DNA from: Dallia pectoralis
Lineage: Eukaryota > Chordata > Actinopteri > Esociformes > Umbridae
DNA length: 64,000 nucleotides
NCBI GenBank assembly: GCA_029465975.1
Contig: CM055728.1
Location: forward strand, 4,609,908-4,673,907
Reading direction: 5' to 3'
Shown: one piece after another, positions 1-34,323 of the stretch
Position numbering within the stretch: position 1 is the first letter of the stretch
Layout: every line of letters starts with the position of its first letter
Program-made: the position numbers and the translations under genes
The notes under the pieces: model-generated
Databases searched by the model: none
What the model saw: the letters and a program-made list of their open reading frames with translations, nothing else
What the model was told of the DNA's origin: nothing

Positions 1-694
1 AAACTGCACAACAACTCGTACTGGTTTTCTATTCTGCTTCATTATTAACGGCTCATACCTGGCGTTCCATGTCTAAATAAATCCCTTATCAGGAGGTTGC
101 AATTACCAAATGTATTTTAACTGGCCTCAAGGCCAACTGAAAACCCCTGTTGTACGCCTAGTTGGCTGTGCATTATTAATGCCACCATCATGTTGAAAAA
201 GAGGTAGCCCTCATGCCACTGTTTAGATCCTGGGGATGGATTCACAAATAGAAATATATGGATTTTAAAAGAATTGTAGGTGCATTGAGAACAAATTCTC
301 ATTTGCAACGGCGACCTGGTCAAGCTAAAGCATAGACGTGCAAGGCAACACACAGTTACACAATAAACACACAGAATACAAGAGTGCAAATGCCAGTGGG
401 ATTCTACATGACAATACAGGATCAAGTGGAGAGACAATGTACAGTTAAGTAGGTTAGTTGAGAAGCATTGTTGACAATAACAACTTAATAAAATACAAAG
501 GAGAGTCTATATACATAATATAAGAGGTAAAAGTGTATTTAGCAGGTATTTCATTAGTGTGCACAAAATTGTATGACCGTGATAATAGAATTTTTCACAG
601 AATGTAAACGGGTACGACAGCACTACAGGTAAAAATGATCCACTGTGCAAATTGGTCATGGCAAAAGTAAAAAAAGTACAGTTTTCGGAATTAA
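1..694. other. No gene recognised (left edge)
   Basis: AT-rich sequence with only short chance reading frames. I see no exon, RNA gene or clear repeat boundary. It may be the 3' part of the LINE relic that follows on the minus strand, but nothing in it is diagnostic. Confidence 0.5.
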
Positions 695-1420
695 GTTCAG
701 ACTAATGTAGTTTGAAAGCCATCTGATTTAACATGCTGGACCCTTTTCAGAGAGGTAGTTAGAGAACCAGTCGAGGCAGACATGAGAGAAGCCCAGGCTA
801 TTGAGTCGACTAATAAGAACCTGATGGTTAACAGAATCAAATGCCTTGGACAGATCAATGGAAACGGCTGCACAGTAGTGCTTTTTTTCAATAGCGGCTA
901 TGATGTCATTCAGGACCTCACAGATGGCCGCGGTGCAGTCATGACCAGCACTAAAACCAGATTGCCTAGCGGAAAGGATACAATGGGATTCGAGATGGTT
1001 GACAATCTGTTGGTTAACCAGTTTTTAAAAAACTTTGAAAAGACATGGTTGGATGGATATTGGTCTGTAGCAGTTGGGGACTTGGGGATGGGGGTAGCAG
1101 TAATATTCACAGATCATTTTTGAAGAGAAGTCCAGATTTTACAGCTCTCTCAGTACATCAGCTGTCTGGATTGGGGTAAAGGAGCAGCGAGGGGGAGGGC
1201 ATGGGCATCTGGCAATGGGAGTTATAGAGCAGTTGGCTGGGTGGCGGGTAGTCACATATAAAGCATGGCCAGCCTCAGCAAAATGCTTATTAAAATTCTC
1301 TATTATCAAAGACTTATCGGCGGTGACAGTATTACCTTGTTTCATGGCCGTAGGAAGCTGGGAGGAGGTGATCTTGTTCTCCAAAGTGTTAACGGTGGAT
1401 AGAAATATGCAATACATGTT
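695..1420 (-). mobile_element. Decayed non-LTR retrotransposon (LINE) reverse-transcriptase fragment
   Basis: Read on the minus strand, several frames give LINE RT signatures: a linker ending FNKHFAEAGHA, then a region like VFKKLVNQQI, then SGFSAGHDCTAA, then AAVSIDLSKAFDSVNHQ and LDWFSNYLSE. The segments lie in order but in different frames with stops, so this is a dead relic. SIDLSKAFDSVNH is RT domain motif A. Class-level assignment is firm; the LINE clade is not. No 3' tail or target duplication could be fixed. Confidence 0.8.
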
Positions 1421-2235
1421 AAATAATCTACAAATTAACGTATTCTGGAAGTTGTCTTATCGTCTTCCATCATGCCAATTGGAGTCACTCAGAAGGAAGA
1501 GGTATTTGAATAATTGTGAAATATTAAAATAACGAGCCTGATGACTTATCTAATTTTTCACAGGACAGAGGGCGGAGTCTGCCACAGTTGTTTGGTAATT
1601 TTACTTCCAAAGAGACCAATCGGGAGACGAAGATTGAGATTTAGTGAGTTTGACTCACGAGTAGAAACCAGTTTAAGCAGGGTAGTAGTAAGCGATAGCT
1701 TCAGGGCCTTTGGTATCTCAGTAATTGAATAATCAGATTCCTTAGACACAGATAAAGGGTTTAGATGTAATTACTGGAGCCTCGGCACTCCCTGTCCCTC
1801 AGCTCTGTGCGCGGGCATTTGAGTGTGCACGCCTATGTTTGTGTGAATAGTGCATGAACGTGTGTGCATGCTCATGCCTCAGTGCTCCACTCCCAAATGT
1901 ATCGTTTCAATAACGCATCGATTTGATTTTACCCGTGGTTTTAATGTCTAATGGGCAGAAAGACCGTGGCTGAGAATGATCAGAGAGAAAGAGACAAAGG
2001 CAAAACGGAATGGACAAAGCCTTAGAGAGAAGGAGCGGGCCGGCTAAATACAGATAGAGACAGATAGGAGTGTGCTGTTTAGGTACTGTAGAGCTCCGAA
2101 AGAGCCAGAGATGGTGGGGAGGTGGGGGGGTGAACGAGTTCGGCGAAGAAGGCATGATGGGAAAAGTTTTTGTCCTTCAGTCGTCCCAAATTCAAAGGCT
2201 TTCAAAGAAGATCAAGGGAGCAGCAGTCTGCGTCA
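1421..2235. other. No gene recognised
   Basis: Unremarkable intergenic or far-upstream sequence, with short open frames on both strands that resemble no protein family I know. Confidence 0.4.
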
Positions 2236-2238
2236 GCA

Positions 2239-2269
<31 letters not shown>

Positions 2270-2282
2270 TTGTGTGTGTGTG
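2236..2282. repeat. (TG)n microsatellite
   Basis: Short TG run with a single T interruption. The reading frames through it are low-complexity artefacts. Confidence 0.9.
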
Positions 2283-2459
2283 TCCAACCACTTCCAAGCT
2301 CCTGATGATAATTCAGCCTGTTGGTAATTCATTGAATGGAGAGTGTGTGCCCGCGTGCCTCGCTGCTGAGAAGCAAGGATGGATATCGATTGGTCTAAGA
2401 GCTCCCTCTTGTTATGGATACAGGGATGGGAAAGGCTGTCTGCACACGTGTGTGTTAAT

Positions 2460-3250
2460 GTGTGTAGGTCTGTGTGTAGGTCTGGTGTGTAGGTCTGGTG
2501 TGTAGGTCTGTGTGTAGGTCTGTGTGTAGGTCTGGTGTGTAGGTCTGGTGTGTAGGTCTGTGTGTAGGTCTGGTGTGTAGGTCTGTGTGTAGGTCTGGTG
2601 TGTAGGTCTGTGTGTAGGTCTGTGTGTAGGTCTGTGTGTAGGTCTGTGTGTGAGTCTGTGTGTAGGTCTGTGTGTAGGTCTGGTGTGTAGGTCTGTGTGT
2701 AGGTCTGTGTGTAGGTCTGTGTGTAGGTCTGGTGTGTAGGTCTGGTGTGTAGGTCTGTGTGTGAGTCTGGTGTGTAGGTCTGTGTGTAGGTCTGTGTGTA
2801 GGTCTGTGTGCAGGTCTGGTGTGTAGGTCTGTGTGTAGGTCTGTGTGTAGGTCTGTGTGTACGTCTGGTGTGTAGGTCTGTGTGTAGGTCTGTGTGTAGG
2901 TCTGGTGTGTAGGTCTGGTGTGTAGGTCTGTGTGTAGGTCTGGTGTGTAGGTCTGTGTGTAGGTCTGTGTGTAGGTCTGGTGTGTAGGTCTGGTGTGTAG
3001 GTCTATGTGTAGGTCTGGTGTATAGGTCTGGTGTGTAGGTCTGTGTGTGAGTCTGTGTGTAGGTCTGTGTGTAGGTCTGGTGTGTAGGTCTGTGTGTGAG
3101 TCTGTGTGTAGGTCTGTGTGTAGGTCTGTGTGTAGGTCTGGTGTGTAGGTCTGTGTGTGAGTCTGTGTGTAGGTCTGTGTGTAGGTCTGTGTGTAGGTCT
3201 GGTGTGTAGGTCTGTGTGTGAGTCTGTGTGTAGGTCTGGTGTGAGTGTGT
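2460..3250. repeat. Minisatellite, 12- and 13-bp units TAGGTCTGTGTG / TAGGTCTGGTGTG
   Basis: About 790 bp built from two alternating unit variants that differ by one G (TCTGTGTG versus TCTGGTGTG), with occasional GAGTCTGTGTG variants. Long reading frames on the minus strand, rich in HTD and RPT, are products of the repeat and are not genes. Confidence 0.95.
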
Positions 3251-3422
3251 GTAGCACAAAGGGGTCTGTCAGACATTTTATTTTGTGAGACTATTATTCT
3301 CACCTCAATGGCTGCGTTTTTTGTTGTTGAACAGGACAACAGCGTTGCTGTGTGATTTTGGTGTGGGCTTGATTTGGGCAGTAAATGCTGTGGTGTGTTT
3401 TACATCTTAATTATTCACATGT

Positions 3423-3526
3423 ATGGGTATGTTTGTCTGTGTGTGTGTCTGTGTGTGTGTGTCTGTGTCTGTGTGTGTGTCTGTGTATGTGTCTGTGTGT
3501 GTGTGTCTGTGTGTGTGTCTGTATGT

Positions 3527-3585
<59 letters not shown>

Positions 3586-3720
3586 TCTGTGTGTGTGTCT
3601 GTATGTGTGTGTGTGTCTGTGTGTGTGTCTGTATGTGTGTCTGTGTGTGTGTGTCTGTGTGTGTGTGTGTGTGTGTCTGTGTGTCTGTATGTGTGTCTGT
3701 GTGTGTGTCTGTATGTGTGG
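3423..3720. repeat. Complex (TG)n microsatellite with TCTG and TATG interruptions
   Basis: Roughly 300 bp of TG dinucleotides with regularly placed TGTCTG and TGTATG variants. A purer block lies near 3535-3580. Confidence 0.95.
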
Positions 3721-4284
3721 TGAAAGCTGAGTACTGATATCATTTACAGATTACTGGCATGCAGGGCAGATTTAATTTTAATCTCAATAGCTTTTAAAAT
3801 GTAGCATTAACCTGGATAAAACCCCTTTGGGAGCTCTTACAGGTGTTTATGTCCAAAATGGTTGTCATTGTTGACATTCTCTTACATAAAAAAATGAATA
3901 ATTAAATCCTCCTGTGGGCCAACGTTTTCCTGTCGCACCATTGGTGGTGTTGCTAATTGGCTCCACAACATCCGCTATCATTGCATTTACGGTTGGACAA
4001 GGTTTTCTTTGCCTTTTTGATCTACGGATTTCTCCATGCGGGACCGGTCAATGTGTTTCCACCAAGGGTGGATGTGCCGGTGAGTAAACTACTTACTAAT
4101 TAAGCAAGCAGCGCAATAAGAAGCAGAAGTCGCTTGGTGATTTGTGCTATGGAGGTTGTATGAGATCATATATGAGATCATCATATTCTTTCACTCTCGT
4201 TCGTGTTCACTTTGTGTGTTATGTGTATGCAACTCTGTGCCTACCTGCTCTGTTTCTGACCTTGCTTAGTCAGCAAACAATGTG
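3721..4284. other. No gene recognised
   Basis: Mixed-composition sequence without convincing coding or repeat structure. Confidence 0.4.
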
Positions 4285-4400
4285 ACTGCAGAGAGAGAGA
4301 GAGGTAGGGAGAGAGAGAGAGAGGTAGGGAGAGAGAGAGAGAGGTAGGGAGGGAGAGAGAGAGGTAGGGAGAGAGAGAGAGAGAGGTAGGGAGAGCAGGC
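4285..4400. repeat. (GA)n / GAGGTAGG minisatellite
   Basis: Purine tract in which GA runs are punctuated by GGTAGG about every 20-24 bp, five units. Confidence 0.9.
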
Positions 4401-4712
4401 GAGAGGAAGGGAGGGGGGATGAGGGAGTGTCATAGGAGGGAGGTAAAGTGGCAGCACAGAGGGGTTTGTCTCTGTCTGGATATTGTATGTGTGCCTGTCT
4501 GTGACGTCTGGGCATAAGAGGCAGGTTGAAGACAGATTAAACCCCAGAGTCCGTGAGTCCTTGTACTGAGCCCAACACAGAGCCTCTCACGTTGTTTAAG
4601 CTGGTTGTTCGTGTACTTGTCTTTTAGTTTATTGGTTAGTTTCGTTTTTGAGTTTTTGAGATCTGTCCAGACTTGGTACTTTCCTGCAGCTCCTTCTTTT
4701 TGTGGTATCGTC

Positions 4713-4845
4713 ATGGGCGACCACTGGATGGATGGGGTTAAGGCGAAGGGGGCAAGAACGGAGGACAGAGACCACGTTCGTAGGCTCTCAACTATACAAA
4801 GGCTTAGAATGTTTGAGATCTACCATCCCTCTGGTAACTCCATTG
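4713..4845 (+). CDS. Candidate alternative first coding exon of the PCTAIRE kinase
   Basis: An ATG at 4713 (context cgtcATGGgc) opens 44 codons beginning MGDHWMDGVKAKGARTEDRD and ending in HPSGNSI plus one base (G). It ends at a strong donor, ATTG|GTGAGTG. The single leftover G is the phase required by the kinase exon at 12522, which starts with two bases (GT) before ATC GTC CAT GAG. The joined codon would be GGT (Gly), just before IVHEN. In human CDK16 and CDK17 the corresponding codon is GAx, also starting with G. The peptide does not match the CDK16/17/18 N-termini I know, so it would be an alternative start. An upstream ctgcag at 4684-4689 could instead be an acceptor. Chance phase agreement is one in three, and no transcript evidence is available here. 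Confidence 0.4.
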
Positions 4846-5385
<540 letters not shown>

Positions 5386-6311
5386 AGGGTTGCACGATAT
5401 TGACAAAAAACAAAACAAAAACAAGTTTTTACAAAACTATGGTTTATTTCAACTACCAGTCCAATAAAGTGATATATATAGTGAATATAGTGAAATAAAC
5501 CAACTAACAGTCAAATGAATAAATATGCATAAAAAGTATATGTCTACAAAACAGTACATGTTGTACTGGTTGTACAGTATAAAACAATAAGTAATAAGAA
5601 AATTCGATCAGAAACAGGGCCCATCAACACAGGTGTAGCCTTTAGAGGGCATGGGCAGTTTCCGTTACCACTCACAGGTAGAAAACTAGCATGTCAACCA
5701 TATCTGGTTTAAGCATTGAGCAGTGAGCTAGTATCCCTCCTATAATTAAGTGCTGGATGGGATTTGATATTGTTTGTCCAGTTCATTCAGAAGCTTCCCA
5801 CAGCCCTTTTTTCCATTGGGTAAATGGGCATCATATATTTGGCCAACCAGCATGTGATAGCATTAGTAATTTCTTTATGTCTCTTCGAGCTCTTATCATA
5901 TTACCACTAGCAAAAGCACTCGCTAGCGATGTTTGTATGGCCAGCCCTGATGGTTAACCTGCAATTTACCTTTACTTTTACTTTTATTTACTTACGTTTA
6001 TTATTTTTTTATTTACTTATGTTTATTTCTATTTATTTTATTTTTTTATTATTATTTTATTTTTATTTACTTGCGATTTTACCTGTGATGATTGTTTGCA
6101 CTCATCGTATACTAAGGGCTTGTGGTGTTTTTTAAGATGGGAAATGGGTTGGTTGTATTTCCTCTTGCCCGGTGTATCACCATACTGCAAGTTTTGCACA
6201 ACAGCTTGACCGACATTAGTTGGCTTAAACTTTTCTTTAGCTTCTCTAACTTGCTTTTTCTCTCTTTGTCCGACTGTCTTTATTTCTCTTCACTCACGTA
6301 GTCTGAGTTAA
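5386..6311. other. No gene; possible transposon end and T-rich tract
   Basis: AGGGTTGCACGATATTGAC at about 5392 resembles ends of fish hAT-type elements, and GTGACAGCCCTG near 10511 could be an inverse end, but the pair is unproven. A T/A tract of TTTA and TTTAC units lies at about 5963-6075. Confidence 0.3.
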
Positions 6312-6416
6312 CACATACGTCACGTGTAATGTGGGTCTGTTCGTTTAGTGGACCTGTGCGCTCACATATACGTCACGTGTAATGTGGGTCTGTTCATTTA
6401 GTGGACCCGTTCACTC
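6312..6416. repeat. Tandem duplication, two units of about 52 bp
   Basis: Two adjacent copies containing ACGTCACGTGTAATGTGGGT and TTTAGTGGACC. Each carries an overlapping ACGTCA and CACGTG motif. Confidence 0.85.
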
Positions 6417-6832
6417 ACACTTGCATCCTGGGCTCCAATGATTCGACGAACAAAAAACAACAACAGGTGGATATTAGACAAGAACCGACACGAAAGATTT
6501 AATTAAGAATTACACAACTAGTGAATAATGCAGGGGTGTGTAGGGTGTTTGTACAGCTTCTGCATGGTGGATGTGCAGTACGCATTAATCACCACTCTTT
6601 AATGTTCGCCACTGGAACAGGGACAAAACCCCCAAAAAACAGTGTTCTTCGGTTGTCTTGCAGGCAGATTGTGTGAGTTATAAGTAACCTGGGGTGCTTT
6701 GCTTTCTGAGCTGCGGCTGACATTTAGAGTGTGCTCCCGGAGTCCTCAGTAACTGGAGCACGATGATCTGAATCTGGAAAAGGCCAGGAGCACATTGAGG
6801 AGGGAAGGTGTTAGAAAGGAGTTTAATTCAAT
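6417..6832. other. No gene recognised
   Basis: Sequence of ordinary composition, with no coding signal. Confidence 0.4.
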
Positions 6833-7458
6833 GTGTTGTGTGTGTGTGGGGGGGTGGTTGGGGGGGGTACGTGTGTTCTGTTATTTCTTTGTATGCATTT
6901 GCTCTGCGACTAAATGAATGTGATGTACATGCAGCTGGGTTTCAGTGTGTCTGTGTGTGCATGTATGTGTGTCTGTGTGTGCATGTATATATGTGTGTCT
7001 GTGTGTGTGCATGTATGTGTGTCTGTGTGTGCATGTATGTGTGTCTGTGTGTGCATGTAACGTATGTATGTGTGTCTGTGTGTGTGTGCATGTATGTGTG
7101 TCTGTGTGTGCATGTATGTGTGTCTGTGTGTGCACGTATGTATGTGTGTCTGTGTGTGCATGTGTGTCTGTGTGTGCATGTATGTATGTGTGTCTGTGTG
7201 TGTGTGCATGTGTGTGTCTGTGTGTGCATGTATGTGTGTCTGTGTGTGCACGTATGTATGTGTGTCTGTGTGTGCATGTGTGTCTGTGTGTGCATGTATG
7301 TATGTGTGTCTGTGTGTGTGTGCATGTATGTGTGTCTGTGTGTGCATGTATGTATGTGTGTCTCTGTGTGTGTGCATGTATGTGTGTTTGTGTGTGGATG
7401 TATGTATGTGTGTTTGTGTATGAATGTATGTGTGTCTGTGTGTGCATGTATGTGTGTT
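6833..7458. repeat. (TG)n-derived minisatellite, TGTGTCTGTGTGTGCATGTA units
   Basis: About 620 bp of units around 20-24 bp long built from TGTGTGTCTGTG plus TGCATGTATG. Long cysteine/valine-rich or histidine/threonine-rich frames across it are artefacts. Confidence 0.95.
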
Positions 7459-8185
7459 AAATGAACCACAGGTATCTAGCTTTATTATACAGCATATGCA
7501 ATAGACCGACTATCTACTAATACTATGCTAAATTCTCAGAAAAAAGGTATTGAGGTAATAATTATTATATCCTGATTATATCCTGAATGCTGATTGGCTG
7601 ATAGCCGTATGGCATCACCTGTATGATATCACATCACTTTTTACTGCTCTTATTGTGTTGGTTTATAATAGAATAAGGCATTCCTGGGGTTTATGGTATA
7701 TTGCCATGCAATGTATTGTGCCATGATTGTCTATATGCCACACCCCCGCATTGCTTGAATATACAATATATCTCATCTCTGTTTGCCTGTTTAATATATT
7801 GACTAACTAGCCTGGCCGAGCTTCCCAACTGGTTTGAACAGGTGCACGCTCAGGTGATATCCTGTCTCCTTGTTGACATAAGCAAAAGACAGCATGACTT
7901 CTCCTTAACGTTGAAGAGATGTGACCCAAAACTGGTTACTGCTTAAGTATTTACTGAGCCAAAACATTAGGACCATTTACGTTTGATCAATTGTCGTTGA
8001 TCATGTCCTAACATGGACACATGTCACGGTCTGGGTAGATTAGATGGTAAGCGAACAATCTGTTCTTGGAGTAAACATGTTGGATGTAGGAGAAATGGGC
8101 AGAAGTAAAAACCTGAGAGACTTTGGCAAGAGCCATATTGTTATGGCCAATGAATGGTTAGAGCATCTTTATAACAGCAAGGCTT
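7459..8185. other. No gene recognised
   Basis: AT-rich sequence without coding or repeat signatures that I can name. Confidence 0.4.
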
Positions 8186-9987
8186 GTGGGCTGTATATGG
8201 GGCTGCATATGTGGCTGTATGGGTCTGTATGGGGCTGTATAGGACTGTATGGGGCTGTATAGGGCTGTATATGGGGCTGTATATGGGGCTGTATATGGGG
8301 CTGTGTATGGGGCTGTATGGGGCTGTATATGGGGCTGTGTATGGGGCTGTATGGTGCTGTATATGGGGCTGTATATGGGGCTGTGTATGGGGCTGTATAT
8401 GGGGCTGTATATGGGGCTGTATATGGGGCTGTGTATGGGGCTGTATGGTGCTGTATATGGGGCTGTATATGGGGCTGTATATGGGGCTGTATGGAGCTGT
8501 ATGGGACTGTATATGGGGCTGTATGGAGCTGTATGGGGCTTCTTATGGGGCTTTATGGGACTGCTTATGGGGCTGTATATGGGGCTGTGTATGGGGCTGC
8601 GTATGGGGCTGTATATGGGGCTGTATATATGGGGCTGTATATGGGGCTGTGTACATGGGGCTGTGTATATGGGCTGTATGTGTGGCTGTGTGGGGCTGTG
8701 TATGGGGCTGTATATGGGGCTGTATGGAGCTGTATAAGGCTGTATGGGACTGTATATGGGGCTGTATGGAGCTGTATGGGGCTTCTTATGGGGCTGTATG
8801 GGACTGCTTATGGGGCTGTATATGGGGCTGCGTATGGGGCTGCATATGGGGCTGTATATGGGGCTGTATATGGGGCTGTATATATGGGGCTGTATATGGG
8901 GCTGTGTATATGGGGCTGTATGTGGGGCTGTATGGGGCTGTGTATGGGGCTGTGTATGGGGCTGCGTATGGGGCTGCATATGGACTGCATATTGGGCTGT
9001 ATATTGGGCTGTATATATGGGGCTGTGTAATGGGCTGTATATATGGGGCTGCGTATGGGGCTGCGTATGGGGCTGCGTATGGGCCTGCGTATGGGCAGGC
9101 GTATGGGGCTGCATATGGGGCTGTATATATGGGGCTGTATATATGGGGCTTTATATATGGGGCTGTATGTGGGGCTGTATGTGGGGCTGTATATATGGGA
9201 CTGTATATATGGGGCTGCATATATGGGGCTGTATATATGGGGCTTTATATATGGGGCTGTATATGGGGCTGTATATGGGGCTGTATGGGGCTGTATATAT
9301 GGGGCTGTATGGGGCTGCTTATGGGACTGTGTAGCTGTTGAGCGGTCAGAGTACCCATGATGGGGCTGCGTATGGGGCTGTGTATGGGGCTGTATATATG
9401 GGGCTTTATATATGGGGCTGTATATATGGGGCTGTATATGGGGCTGTATATGGGGCTGTATATGGGGCTGTATATATGGGGCTGTATATGGGGCTGTGTA
9501 TGGGGCTGTATATATAGGGCTGTATATATGGGGCTGTATATATGGGGCTGTATATATGGGGCTGTGTATGGGGCTGTGTATGGGGCTGTATATGGGGCTG
9601 TATATGGGGCTGTGTATGGGGCTGTGTATGTGGCTGTATATATGGGGCTGTATATGGGGCTGTATATGGGGCTGTGTATGTGGCTGTATATATGGGGCTG
9701 TATATATGGGGCTGTATATATGGGGCTTTATATATGGGGCTGTATATATGGGGCTGTATATATGGGGCTGTATATGGGGCTGTATATGGGGCTGTATATA
9801 TGGGGCTTTATATATGGGGCTGTATATGGGGCTGTATATGGGGCTGTGTATGGGGCTGTATATATGGGGCTGTATATATGGGGCTGTATATGGGGCTATA
9901 TGGGGCTGTATGGGGCTGTATATATGGGGCTGTATGGGGCTGCTTATGGGACTGTGTAGCTGTTGAGCGGTCAGAGTACCCATGATG
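8186..9987. repeat. 1.8-kb minisatellite of GTATATGGGGCT-type units with a higher-order repeat
   Basis: Units of 10-16 bp (GTATGGGGCT, GTATATGGGGCT, GTATATATGGGGCT, GTGTATGGGGCT) are mixed. A non-repeat tag, ACTGTGTAGCTGTTGAGCGG followed by TCAGAGTACCCATGATG, occurs at about 9326-9362 and again at about 9951-9987. This shows a higher-order duplication with a period near 625 bp. Open frames of up to 391 codons on both strands are consequences of the repeat, which lacks stop codons in several frames. Confidence 0.95.
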
Positions 9988-11284
9988 ACCCCATTTACCT
10001 TGAAAGTGCCTATAATGGGTAATCAAGTTTTGTTACTGGACCTTGGAGCAGCAGAAGAAAGATGCCTGGTTCATGTTGATAATACACACAGTGCCATACA
10101 TTGTAAATAATCCTGCGGATCTGGAACCATTTCTGTTCCTTTTTGTTTCTTTCTTACTTTCCATTTCAGGCAGCATACCACACATGTAGGTGCATCAGTC
10201 CTACTCCTTTAAGTGCTTTAAAATGTAAAGTTGTTTTCACATTATCCAAAGTAAGGTTAATGGAACTAGAGTGGAAGTCAGTGGTAGCATCAATTGGTAC
10301 AGTTTATGTTTAAGATTTTCATCAAATGTTTTATTGGACATTCGTTATAGCAATTTTTTAATTTAACCTTTATTTAGCCAGGTAGGCTACAGCGACCTAG
10401 AGAGAAGCTGGGGATTGAACCCAGGACATCATATATACAAAGCACGCACTTTCTGATTATATCGTGACAATATTGTTATAAGAATTATTTTGGTCACGAT
10501 AATCTGATATTGTGACAGCCCTGTTGTCTGGGTATTTTAGCTGCACGCTGAGGACAGAAAGCATATTTGGCATATGGTCATAATGTTTTGGCTATATATA
10601 AGTGTATATTGGAATCTTTTGGACAAGGGAAAAGTAACTCCACCTTTCTATTCACAATAATTCCATATTGTTTATATTCTTTATCTAGTCAAGTTCACGT
10701 TTATGTCCAGAACTTTTGGCAAATTGCACCAATTATACATTTTAAACTGCTATATAAAAAAGCCTGAGGATAAATATGTGTCAGTTTATTGTTCACAATA
10801 GTTTGTAAATAATATTTTTTGCACACCTTTTATATGTTATTATTGAATTTAGAATTTAAACTTTTCTTTTTTTAATCAGCACATGTGTCCCATTCAAAAC
10901 CGTAAAAATACCAAAGTAAAATAAATACCACTGCTATAGTCTGCTGCCAGGAACATGGACAGAGGTGAACTCTATGTCTGAACAGTTTCTGTTTACACAT
11001 CTAAATATAATGTTCATACAGATACTGATGCTCAGCCTGTATTAGTCTTATGGCTACTTACCATGTGAATATGGAGCACGTGCACAGGACCTGTTTATTA
11101 CTGTGATAATTAAAGCACCTGTTTTAAAAACCTCATCAGACAATGTTTGTGGGCAATTAAGTTGCCTATAAAACTTGTATGACAAATATTTACCATGTCG
11201 TTGGGAGTCCCGAATTCTGATTGGCTGAACGCTGAGGGGCGTGAGACCATATTTCATGGGTATCACATTTTCATTTAGTTACAT
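9988..11284. other. No gene; scattered repeat fragments
   Basis: The segment near 10360-10430 (TTTAACCTTTATTTAGCCAGG ... GGGGATTGAACCC) resembles a common fish interspersed repeat. ATCGTGACAATATTG and GTGACAGCCCTG at 10460-10520 resemble a hAT-type end. No exon found. Confidence 0.35.
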
Positions 11285-11500
11285 GCAGGAATCCCATAGC
11301 TCAGTTGGTTAAGCATCATTAGGGTTATATGTTCAATTCCCAGAGAGGCCCAGGATGAATATATACATATATGCACTCACTACTGTGAGGCGATTTGGAT
11401 TAGAGCGTCTGATGAATATATACATATATGCACTCACTACTGTGAGGCGATTTGGATTAGAGCGTCTGATGAATAATTTAAATGTAAATGTAAATAAGGG
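11285..11500 (+). mobile_element. tRNA-derived SINE with duplicated body
   Basis: A tRNA-like head contains an A-box-like TAGCTCAGTTGGTTAAGC and a B-box-like TGTTCAATTCCC. The body ends in GGCGATTTGGATTAGAGCGTCTG, a variant of the conserved SINE/L2 tail of fish (TTTGGATAAAAGCGTCTG). It runs into an AAATGTAAATG tail. A 57-bp body segment is tandemly duplicated (11354 and 11411). It is not a functional tRNA gene, because no cloverleaf closes after the B box. Confidence 0.7.
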
Positions 11501-11849
11501 AACTTCATAGTGACTGTGCATGAACTGTAGACTCGTAATCTCACTCGGTCTCCTTCTCTCAGTAGACATCGTATCAGGAAAGTCAAAGAAACCTTAGACT
11601 GATGGATGGACAGTCTTACTGTGCTACACACACAAGCACACACAGGTGTCATGTCCCGTGTCTTAGACTCATGTATCTGATGGATTCAGGTAGAACGAGT
11701 AATGAGGGAAATGGAAACGCGGTAAGAGAGCTGGTGTGCAGGTTTATATTGACTTCCTGACCTTCTCATTTCATCCTAGCTGATAGCGCTTCACGGCTGT
11801 TGGTATAGTACGTCATCTGATGATTGGACTCTACCAAACCTCCCTGGGG
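11501..11849. other. No gene recognised
   Basis: Non-repetitive sequence upstream of the 33-bp minisatellite; no exon seen. Confidence 0.4.
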
Positions 11850-12416
11850 GGGAACCAGTTTGTTTGGGCCGGTTTAACTAACAGAAACTATGCCTGTTTG
11901 GGGCCATTAATTACAGACACCAAGTCTGTTTGGGCCAGTTTAACAACAGCAACCAAGTCTGTTTGGGCCAGTTTAACAACAGAAACCAAGTCTGTTTGGG
12001 CCAGTTTAACAACAGAAACCAAGTCTGTTTGGGCCAGTTTAACAACAGAAACCAAGTCTGTTTGGGCCAGTTTAACAACAGACACCAAGTCTGTTTGGGC
12101 CAGTTTAACAACAGAAACCAAGTCTGTTTGGGCCAGTTTAACAACAGAAACCAAGTCTGTTTGGGCCAGTTTAACAACAGAAACCAAGTCTGTTTGGGCC
12201 AGTTTAACAACAGAAACCAAGTCTGTTTGGGCCAGTTTAACAACAGAAACCAAGTCTGTTTGGGCCAGTTTAACAACAGAAACCAAGTCTGTTTGGGCCA
12301 GTTTAACAACAGAAACCAAGTCTGTTTGGGCCAGTTTAACAACAGAAACCAAGTCTGTTTGGGCCAGTTTAACAACAGAAACCAAGTCTGTTTGGGCCAG
12401 TTTAACAACAGAAACT
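11850..12416. repeat. 33-bp minisatellite directly upstream of a kinase exon
   Basis: About 15 near-identical 33-bp units (core AAGTCTGTTTGGGCCAGTTT), preceded by two or three diverged copies. The unit length is a multiple of three and stop-free in several frames, which explains 160-220-codon frames on both strands. It ends about 105 bp before the splice acceptor at 12521. Confidence 0.95.
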
Positions 12417-12521
12417 AGACCATCTTTTTTAGACAACCGTGAGGATGAACGGTTGTTGAAGAGTGGGCCGTTTAATGTTTGACAGAGAATCCGGGTAAAG
12501 TGTATTTCATGTGATCTGCAG

Positions 12522-34323
<21,802 letters not shown>

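Noticed and set aside
8184..9983. Open frames of 200-391 codons on both strands rich in MGLYMGLY or YSPIYSPI
   Set aside because: They follow the minisatellite unit and occur in several frames at once; no unique protein sequence.
11290..11345. tRNA gene with A and B boxes
   Set aside because: The sequence after the B box does not close an acceptor stem and continues into a SINE body with the typical tail.
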